NCBI GenBank assembly: GCA_963677085.2
Contig: CAXXFH010000006.1
Span: 310,001-374,000 of the forward strand
Direction of reading: 5' to 3'
Source of the DNA: G963677085 sp963677085
Lineage (GTDB): Bacteria; Planctomycetota; Planctomycetia; Pirellulales; Thermoguttaceae
Length of the DNA stretch: 64,000 nt
The notes beneath the pieces were generated by a model, which searched no databases, was not told where the DNA came from, and saw only the letters and a program-made list of their open reading frames with translations. Made by a program: the position numbers and the translations under genes. The stretch's first letter is position 1; each line of letters opens with the position of its first letter. Positions 58,012 to 64,000 of the stretch are shown one piece after another.

Positions 58012-59940
58012 TTACCGAGCGGCCGTTCTGGCGGCTTGGGGCGTTGCCGTTTTTCCCCGCGGGACGCGTTTGTAAGTGGTCATCAGCCAGCCGTCTTTGC
58101 AGACCACACCGGTGGGTTGGAAGGTGCCCAGCCGGGTCCATTGGTCATTGGGTTCGATCGACTCGACGGGGACTTCTTCCTTGAAGACTTGGGAAAATCG
58201 CTTGGTGAGCAGGCGACGGATGGCCACTTCGTTGGCCGACAGTTTGTCGTTGCTGTCGGGTTTGAAACCCGGCGGCAGCACTTCGACGTCGCCTTGGCGC
58301 ACGGCCTTGATGCCCTGGCCGTTTCGGACGAACTTGTAGGCGGCTTTGATGTTCATGGCCGGGTAAGTCTCGGTCCCTTCGTAGAACCGCCGCCCACGGA
58401 TGATCATCTCATAGCCGTCGTCGGCGAAGGTGACCGTGACTGGCTGCCTGCGGTCGAAGTTGATGGCCCAGGGCAATTGCCCCTCTTGCGGTTTCAGTTC
58501 CTCGGGCAGCTCGTCGACAAACGACAAGACGATCGTCTCCATTCGCTTGTCTTTTAGCGTCATGCCGGCCAGGGCACTTTGTGTCATGTTGTTAATCATC
58601 GACTCGTGTATTCGAGTCGACAAGTCGGTTCCCTTGGGGACGGTCGGGGCCCGAGTTGCGGCCGCCAGTTGGTCGGGGGCCGCTCGCAAAGCCAACAGCG
58701 AGATGGCGTCTTGCGTGGTGGTGAACATGAACTGCTGGGGAAACAATCCCCGGTTGACAAGCGGCCGACGGACTTTCTCTTCATACTGCTGGTTGGCTTG
58801 GGCGACCATCTTGCCTACCTCTTCGTCCATTCGCCGATCGGTCCGTTGTTCGGCGTGCTGGGCGGATATCTGTTCGGCTTGCGACTTCTGCTGCGCCACC
58901 TGGTTTCGGGCGACGCGTTGTGCGATACCACCGCCGGCGTAAATACTGGTGATTTGTGTAGAAACCACCGCCCGCGAACCGGTCGGGAAGGCGTGTAAAC
59001 CGGTGTAGTCCATCCAAAGCCGTTTTCGGGCGGCAACTTGGGTCGTCGCGATACTTCGCACCGTGGCCGGGCCATTGCGACCCACGTTGTTCGACCGGGT
59101 TGTGCCGTTGAAGAGGATGTCGAGCACGCCCTGGTTCGGGTCGGGAACCAAGTCGGCTACGGTGGAACCAAACGTATGGCCTTGACCGGTGATACGGGTG
59201 CCGAGAATCGTGTCGTACACCGGGGTCTCTTCGTCGACCGGTTGCTCCACCGCCGCTTCGATTACGTTGGACGAGACTTGGAGGAAGGCGTTGGGATGGC
59301 TGTAGCGGCGATGCACGGCGGCAATCAGTTCCGGGGCTTGCTCCAACAGATGGAGTTGGCCAAGGGCGTCGCCGATCCTCTGGGCGTTGTCCGGATTGGG
59401 ATTTGCGTTGAAGGCCTTCAACTGCTCGGCCAGCATGTCGAGGAGTTGGTCGTAATTGGCCTTGAGGTCGTCGTTGCCGATGGCCCCGGCCACGGCCCGA
59501 TACTGCCGCAAGGCATTGCGCGTATCGACGAACCAGATCAGGTCCAGGCCGTCGTGCCCTGCTTCAAGGCGGCGGAGAACCGTGTGGAGGATTTTGGGGT
59601 CGGGCTCGACATTGGGACGAACCTGGGCGGTGAAAGCGTCCCAGTTTAAGTATCGCTTCCAGGTGGTGCCGGTGGCGCCATACACGTTGAGCTTTCTGCC
59701 CAGGACTTTCACGGCCGTGGCCAGTTCGGCTTTGGCCTGGGCGAGGTCTTCTGCCGTTAAGGGGCGAAACTGCTGCTTGGCCGCTTGGCACATTTCGAGC
59801 AATTGCTCAAGCGACGGCATCTTGTCGGCTCCAGGCGAAGTGCCTTTCGAGGAGACCGATTGGGCAACCGTGGTTTCCGCGGTTACAGTCACTGCCACGG
59901 CGGCAGCCATAAAAAGCAACAAGGTGACGAATTGTCTCAT
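58012..59940 (-). CDS. Large secreted protein of unknown function
   Basis: The 642-residue protein has a signal peptide (FVTLLLFMAAAVAVTVTA, probable cut after AQS or VAQ). The mature protein has a helical N-terminal half (with LDMLAEQLKAFNANP) and a C-terminal half with alternating strands, including LPWAINFDRRQPVTVTFADD and YEMIIRGRRFYEGTETYP. It resembles large conserved secreted proteins of planctomycetes. No catalytic motif is evident. The ATG at 59940 has AGGGG upstream. Its leader region carries an element (60020-60122) that also precedes the DUF11 lipoprotein gene. Confidence 0.65.
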   Translation of the reverse strand: MRQFVTLLLFMAAAVAVTVTAETTVAQSVSSKGTSPGADKMPSLEQLLEMCQAAKQQFRPLTAEDLAQAKAELATAVKVLGRKLNVYGATGTTWKRYLNWDAFTAQVRPNVEPDPKILHTVLRRLEAGHDGLDLIWFVDTRNALRQYRAVAGAIGNDDLKANYDQLLDMLAEQLKAFNANPNPDNAQRIGDALGQLHLLEQAPELIAAVHRRYSHPNAFLQVSSNVIEAAVEQPVDEETPVYDTILGTRITGQGHTFGSTVADLVPDPNQGVLDILFNGTTRSNNVGRNGPATVRSIATTQVAARKRLWMDYTGLHAFPTGSRAVVSTQITSIYAGGGIAQRVARNQVAQQKSQAEQISAQHAEQRTDRRMDEEVGKMVAQANQQYEEKVRRPLVNRGLFPQQFMFTTTQDAISLLALRAAPDQLAAATRAPTVPKGTDLSTRIHESMINNMTQSALAGMTLKDKRMETIVLSFVDELPEELKPQEGQLPWAINFDRRQPVTVTFADDGYEMIIRGRRFYEGTETYPAMNIKAAYKFVRNGQGIKAVRQGDVEVLPPGFKPDSNDKLSANEVAIRRLLTKRFSQVFKEEVPVESIEPNDQWTRLGTFQPTGVVCKDGWLMTTYKRVPRGKTATPQAARTAAR

Positions 59941-60649
59941 CGGAATCCCCTGAATGGTGAAAAAGGGTGGAGGGCACGTCCGGGAACTACCTTGCGGCCG
60001 CTCGGCCGCGTCTTACAGGTCTTCAGGACAGACCGACAAATAACTTGCCGATTCACCGTACCGTGCTTCGATATGGTCCTCGAGTTTCGGCTTTGAAAGC
60101 GGCAAGTTATTCTTCGTGCCGTCCTTAGGTTTCCATTATAGCGGCGGGGAAACCGTTGGCCGACAATTCTTGCGATGTCTTCCACGCCAAAAAAAACAAA
60201 AACGTGCTTGAAATCGCTTGGCCCGCCAATTTAGATGGAAACCACCAGCTGGTGCCAAGCGCGACCAAAACCGGCCGCCCGGCGTAGGTCGCCCGTCGCC
60301 CGTGAGCCGGTGACAGCGGAAGTCGTTGTGGCGCCAGTACATAGAGCCGCGATCTTTTGGGTGGGTCGCGCGTGGTGCGAGTCCACGTGGTGCTGTGCCC
60401 AGCCATTAGAGAAGTGTACATCAGCCGGTAGGGGTTTTTTGCCGTTTTCTGGGGAATTCTGCGGTCATCACCCGTAGTGCCCCCGATTGCCACGACCTAC
60501 CGAGCGCTTGTTTTGGCTTGTCGCCGAACTGTCAGGAACCATGTCACCCTTCGATACCTAGCGTGGGGCGAGGGTGATCGGGTAACGGACTCCCACCTTT
60601 CATGCGGCTCTGACGCCGCGCCTTCCGGAACAATCCGACGGAGAAAACT
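59941..60649. other. Gene-free stretch with a repeated leader element
   Basis: This 709-base divergent region holds the element at 60020-60122 and otherwise no coding signal. Promoters for both flanking genes must lie here; I cannot place boxes with confidence. Confidence 0.5.
60020..60122 (-). repeat. Repeated leader element, copy 2
   Basis: This matches 41505-41607 from CTTCAGGACAGACCG to TTATTCTTCGTGCCGT with scattered changes, keeping the inverted arms AATAACTTGCCG and CGGCAAGTTATT. It is about 80 bases upstream of the gene at 59940. Confidence 0.7.
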
Positions 60650-62140
60650 ATGTCTGTTGCCTTGCACCACTTCATTATTTGCACCACGGTTTTTTTCGCA
60701 ACGGCTACTGCCATGGTACCCACGCCGTTGGCGGCCGAACCCAAGGCCGCTGAAACAAAGACATCGGCAGCGAAGGTGTCGGAGGCAACGACGCCAGAAC
60801 CGACCATCGTCTGGCACACCGACTACGCCGAAGCCATGGGGCTCGCCGAAAAGCAGCACAAGCGGATGTTTCTTTTTTTTTATGTCGGCGAGCAGGACAA
60901 GCTTTGCCAAAGTTTCGAGCGCAAGGTACTTGACGCTGCTGAGGTCGAAAAAGGTTTGGCCGACTACGTGTGTGCTCGGCTGTCGGTCGACGCCAAGATT
61001 CGGGTGAAGGGGAAGGAAGTAGTCGTGCTGGAGAATGGTGCGTTTGCCGGCATGAAAGGTCGTCCCGGCGTGGCGGTGCTCGACTACACCCTGCTGGGCG
61101 CACCCTATCATGGCCGCGTGGTCAGCGCGATGCCGTTTTCCGACGACCACTTCTGGTCGGTCCGGCAGATGAAGATTCTTCTGGCGCTGCCGTCGGGCAT
61201 GCCCGAGGTGCGGTCGCGACAGTTTGCTTTGAGGTGTCAGGCGACTGCCGCGAGCGACAAATCGCCTTCCGGGAAAAACGAAAGTACGATCGCAACGACG
61301 GAACAGACGCCTACCGACAGCAACGGAACCGATGAAAACGACGAGCCAGTCTACTGGTTGGCCGACTATGCGGAAGCCGTTGAACTGGCCCAGCAACGGG
61401 GCAAGATGTTGCTGGTGTATTTTTGCGATCCGGGCGAACACGAGTATTGCAATCGCTTTCAGCGGGAGACACTATTCGATCCGAAAGTGCAACGTCGGTT
61501 GCACGACTACGTGTGCGTGCAGGTGTCGTTGGATACAATGATGCTCTCCGAGGGCAAGCAGGTGAAGTTGCTCGATCACCCGTCGATGCGCGAGATGCTG
61601 GGGCGTCCAGGCGTGGCGATTGTCGACTTCGCCAGCAACGATCCCCGGCTCCGCGGCAAGGTCGTCAGCACATTTCCGTTGACGCGCAAGCTGTGGTACG
61701 ACGCGCAGAAAATGCTGGTAATTCTCGATCTTCCTGCTGGCACGCTGACGCAGCGCACCTTGATCTATGCGGTGCGGATCCATCCTGATCATCCTAGAAG
61801 CACCGAGGGGCAGATCAACGACTATCTGCTTTCCGAAGCAAAAAAACACTCGCAGCACCAGGCACGAATCCGCTTGCAGGGACACCACAACTGGGAGTCG
61901 CGGTTTCATCAAATCAGCTCGCATTTGCCTGCCGGCTTGAGCGCCTGCGAGGTGTGTGCGGAAAGCTGGCCGGGCGAGTACCTCGTCGAGGCGGCCATCG
62001 AGTGTGTCCGTTGCTGGCGGTTTTCGTCGGGCCATTGGAGTGCCGTGCGTGCCTACCATCGGCTCTACGGCTACGACATGCGCCGTGGTAGCAACGGGAT
62101 TTGGTACGCCACGGGAATTTTCGGTCGCAGTGCCTATTGA
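60650..62140 (+). CDS. Secreted protein with two thioredoxin-like domains and a C-terminal domain
   Basis: The 496-residue protein has a signal peptide (ICTTVFFATATAMVPTPLA) and two thioredoxin-fold units that look like an internal duplication: WHTDYAEAMGLAEKQHKRMF ... LCQSFERKV and WLADYAEAVELAQQRGKML ... YCNRFQRET. Neither has a CxxC pair; one Cys remains in each, so classic redox activity is unlikely. The C-terminal part (about 400-496), with SSGHWSAVRAYHRLYGYDM and NGIWYATGIFG, is a planctomycete domain that I cannot name. The ATG at 60650 follows GGAG. Its role may be protein binding or folding in the periplasm. Confidence 0.72.
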   Translation: MSVALHHFIICTTVFFATATAMVPTPLAAEPKAAETKTSAAKVSEATTPEPTIVWHTDYAEAMGLAEKQHKRMFLFFYVGEQDKLCQSFERKVLDAAEVEKGLADYVCARLSVDAKIRVKGKEVVVLENGAFAGMKGRPGVAVLDYTLLGAPYHGRVVSAMPFSDDHFWSVRQMKILLALPSGMPEVRSRQFALRCQATAASDKSPSGKNESTIATTEQTPTDSNGTDENDEPVYWLADYAEAVELAQQRGKMLLVYFCDPGEHEYCNRFQRETLFDPKVQRRLHDYVCVQVSLDTMMLSEGKQVKLLDHPSMREMLGRPGVAIVDFASNDPRLRGKVVSTFPLTRKLWYDAQKMLVILDLPAGTLTQRTLIYAVRIHPDHPRSTEGQINDYLLSEAKKHSQHQARIRLQGHHNWESRFHQISSHLPAGLSACEVCAESWPGEYLVEAAIECVRCWRFSSGHWSAVRAYHRLYGYDMRRGSNGIWYATGIFGRSAY

Positions 62141-62161
62141 CACCGTCTATTGATGTTTCCT

Positions 62162-62187
62162 GGTTCCCACGCTGTAGCGTGGGAACC
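62162..62187. repeat. GGTTCCCACGCT palindrome
   Basis: GGTTCCCACGCT (62162-62173) pairs perfectly with AGCGTGGGAACC (62176-62187). A related stem (GGTTCCCAAG/CTTGGGAACC) lies at 62282-62307. The first stem could also help end transcription after the preceding gene. Confidence 0.7.
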
Positions 62188-62361
62188 CAAGCTGCGACGC
62201 TTCGCGTCGTTGATCTCACGATGGACACAAAGTTCGTTTTGCGATAAAACTCGACGCAATGTGTCGCCTTCGTGGAGATGGGTTCCCAAGCTGGGTCTTG
62301 GGAACCAGGGAAGCGGGAACTCGGAGGCCAGAAAAGGACGGATCGTCAGTCAGGATGTTTC

Positions 62362-63774
62362 ATGGACGAGAACTACGACTTATTCTCTCAAGACGAAGCG
62401 GCCCGGCGCCGCGCGCGGCAATACGCTGAGGATCTCGTCACTCGGCGTTCGGCGATCGAAGGTTCCGGCGTGCCAACGCCGGCCATTGCGATCGACTCGG
62501 TCGGCATCGTCGGTGCAGGCATGATGGGTGCGGCCATTGCGGCCGTTCACCTGAAGCAGAACCGCCGCGTAACGCTTTATGACCAAGCTGCCGAGGCACT
62601 GGCAACTTGCCGCGAGCGCATTGCCGAGGAATTGACCGAGGGACTTTCACGCGACGAAGCCCACCGGCGCGCGGAGCAGTTGGTTGAACTCACCGCGAAT
62701 GTCGCGCGGGTTGCTCGTTGCGATCTGGTGATTGAGTCGATCGTCGAGAAGTTGGAGGTCAAGCGGCAATTGTTCGCTGCACTAAAGCCGCATTGTACTG
62801 ATCGAACGATTTTGGCGTCGAACACGTCGACCATCCCGATCACGCGTCTGGCCCAAACGCTGGATAACCCGGAACGGTTTTGCGGCCTGCATTTCTTCCA
62901 CCCGGTGCGGCGGCGGCCCTTGGTCGAGATCATCCGCGGTGAACGAACGTCGGCCGATACGTTGGCGGCCGTCGAGTCGCACGCCCGAACGATCGACAAG
63001 GTACCGATTGTGGTGGCCGACGGGCCAGGCTTTTTGGTCAATCGCCTGTTGTTTCCCTATCTGGGCGAGGCGTTGGAGCTGTTGCTGGAAGGGGCCTCAG
63101 TCGAGCAGATTGAGCAGGCGGCCACGGCGTTTGGCATGGCCAAGGGGCCGTTGGCATTGCTCGACGAAATTGGGCTCGACACCACTCTGCAGGGAGGTTG
63201 GGTCCTTTGGGAGGCGTTCCCCGAGCGGATTGTCGCGTCGCCGTTGCTGGTCACGATGGTCAAGCAAAAGCGGTTGGGTCAGAAGGTCGGGCGGGGGTTT
63301 TTCTTGTACGACGACATAAATGAAGCGGGAAACGGAAAGCGGAAAGCGGAACAGGGAAGGGGAAAGCCCCAGGCGGAAGGTGAACAGGGGAAAGCGGAAG
63401 CCGACCTCAGCTTTCCGCCTTCTGCCTTCCGCTTTGTCCAAGGGCGTCCTGATCCGGAGGTCAACGAGTTGATTGGCCGGTGGGCCAAGCCGCCCCAAGA
63501 TCATACGCCGCAAGGGATTATCGAACGTTTGCTGCTACCCATGGTGGTCGAGGCCTCGCGGATTCTCGAAGAGGGACAGGTGACCGATCCTGGCGAGATC
63601 GACCTGGCAGTGCTCTATGGTCTGGGGTTTCCGAAGGATCGTGGGGGGCTATTGTGGTGGGCCGATGAGATGACGCCGACCGAAATATTGCGGCGTTTGG
63701 CGGCTCTAGGCGATTTGGGGGCTCGGGTACAACCCACCCGATTGCTGCGGGAGCTTGTGGTCCGGCCACTTTGA
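62362..63774 (+). CDS. 3-hydroxyacyl-CoA dehydrogenase, FadB-type C-terminal module
   Basis: The 470-residue cytoplasmic enzyme oxidises 3-hydroxyacyl-CoA with NAD in fatty-acid breakdown. The Rossmann motif is VGIVGAGMMGAAIAA near residue 48. Further motifs are LVIESIVEKLEVKRQLFA, ILASNTSTIPITRLA, CGLHFFHPV (catalytic His) and ADGPGFLVNRLLFPYLGE. It contains both C-terminal helical domains (about 225-470) but no enoyl-CoA hydratase domain, so it is a monofunctional version of the FadB/FadJ dehydrogenase part. A GA-rich dispersed repeat encodes about residues 322-357 and separates the two C-terminal domains. The ATG at 62362 is chosen because the upstream frame lies in repeats. Confidence 0.88.
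   Translation: MDENYDLFSQDEAARRRARQYAEDLVTRRSAIEGSGVPTPAIAIDSVGIVGAGMMGAAIAAVHLKQNRRVTLYDQAAEALATCRERIAEELTEGLSRDEAHRRAEQLVELTANVARVARCDLVIESIVEKLEVKRQLFAALKPHCTDRTILASNTSTIPITRLAQTLDNPERFCGLHFFHPVRRRPLVEIIRGERTSADTLAAVESHARTIDKVPIVVADGPGFLVNRLLFPYLGEALELLLEGASVEQIEQAATAFGMAKGPLALLDEIGLDTTLQGGWVLWEAFPERIVASPLLVTMVKQKRLGQKVGRGFFLYDDINEAGNGKRKAEQGRGKPQAEGEQGKAEADLSFPPSAFRFVQGRPDPEVNELIGRWAKPPQDHTPQGIIERLLLPMVVEASRILEEGQVTDPGEIDLAVLYGLGFPKDRGGLLWWADEMTPTEILRRLAALGDLGARVQPTRLLRELVVRPL
63327..63433. repeat. GA-rich GCGGAAAGC repeat inside the dehydrogenase gene
   Basis: GGAAAGCGGAAAGCGGAACA and further purine-rich units lead into the inverse CTTTCCGCCTTCTGCCTTCC. The repeat is kept in frame and adds about 35 Gly/Lys/Glu/Ala-rich residues followed by a short Ser/Pro/Phe-rich segment. 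Confidence 0.75.
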
Positions 63775-64000
63775 CTTACACGGGTGTCATGGGCGGCTTG
63801 TCTGCCCTTGCCGCAGCGGCAGACAAGCCGCCCAGGGCGTCCATCGATCGTGGGAATAACCGGACAGCGGGCAGGCATTTTTCCTCCTGCGCCTTCTCAA
63901 AATGTGAGTGTTGGTGTATGGTGAGCACATAGATTGCGTGCTAAAATCGCCTGTTTTGGCAGGAAAGTTGGCGAGCAGAGCCAAAACCTTTGCCGGCATT
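63775..64000. other. Right-end gene-free stretch with a strong palindrome
   Basis: No gene is visible in the last 226 bases. The strong hairpin at 63790-63834 follows the dehydrogenase gene. Confidence 0.5.
63790..63834. terminator. Perfect 17-bp hairpin after the dehydrogenase gene
   Basis: TGGGCGGCTTGTCTGCC (63790-63806) pairs perfectly with GGCAGACAAGCCGCCCA (63818-63834) over an 11-base loop, 16 bases after the stop codon. No T-run follows, so it may be a REP-type palindrome that protects or ends the mRNA rather than a classic terminator. Confidence 0.45.

Overview
The window reads as chromosomal DNA of a planctomycete, probably of the Pirellulales type. The evidence is a DUF1559 prepilin-like protein with an intact type IV pilin N-terminus, a large diheme protein resembling the hydrazine synthase alpha subunit found in non-anammox planctomycetes, a PEP-CTERM protein, a DUF11-repeat lipoprotein, two diverged clpP genes behind trigger factor, many secreted proteins of unknown function, and high GC with long antisense shadow frames. 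About 44 protein genes, two tRNA genes and a large number of palindromic repeats can be supported.

Layout. 1-5.4 kb: a truncated coiled-coil gene, a hotdog thioesterase, a Mth938-fold protein, a KDG kinase and a tandem pair of membrane paralogues. 6-9 kb: an orphan CheV and, on the other strand, a translationally coupled zinc metallopeptidase/ATP-grasp ligase pair. 9.9-11.4 kb: tRNA-Leu(CAG) and the DUF1559 gene, each with a clear terminator. 12-21 kb: addB, a small GxxExxY nuclease gene with a palindromic element, addA, then the CCA-adding enzyme. 21-25.9 kb: envelope functions (GT-C-like membrane protein, GT2 glycosyltransferase, CPBP protease, a small HELVH membrane protein). 26-32.4 kb: an accessory, repeat-rich stretch with an IS110 element, a GNAT acetyltransferase, a methyltransferase, three AT-richer genes of unknown function and a GDSL hydrolase. 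32.6-46 kb: a Crp/Fnr regulator with a small membrane partner, the diheme protein, the DUF11 lipoprotein and two HEAT-type secreted proteins. 46.5-52 kb: an HDAC-type deacylase, the PEP-CTERM protein, a GH88-like hydrolase and a very acidic FHA protein. 52.5-64 kb: tRNA-Gly(GCC), tig, clpP1, clpP2, several secreted or lipoproteins, and a 3-hydroxyacyl-CoA dehydrogenase.

How the genes fit together. AddAB is the double-strand-break processing nuclease. Tig and ClpP form a folding and proteolysis block. The CCA enzyme is needed because neither tRNA gene encodes its CCA end. The KDG kinase and GH88-like hydrolase fit uronate-polysaccharide use, although they lie 45 kb apart. Much of the rest faces the cell envelope.

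The most unusual aspect is the density of dispersed palindromic elements. At least eight families recur between genes, some inside coding sequences and one nested in another. A GxxExxY (PD-(D/E)XK) nuclease gene, whose own N-terminus is encoded by a repeat arm, sits beside a complete copy of the matching element and splits the addB-addA pair. This nuclease-plus-palindrome pairing is the best candidate for an under-described system here, followed by a 109-110 base structured element present twice and a possible bridge RNA in the IS110 element.
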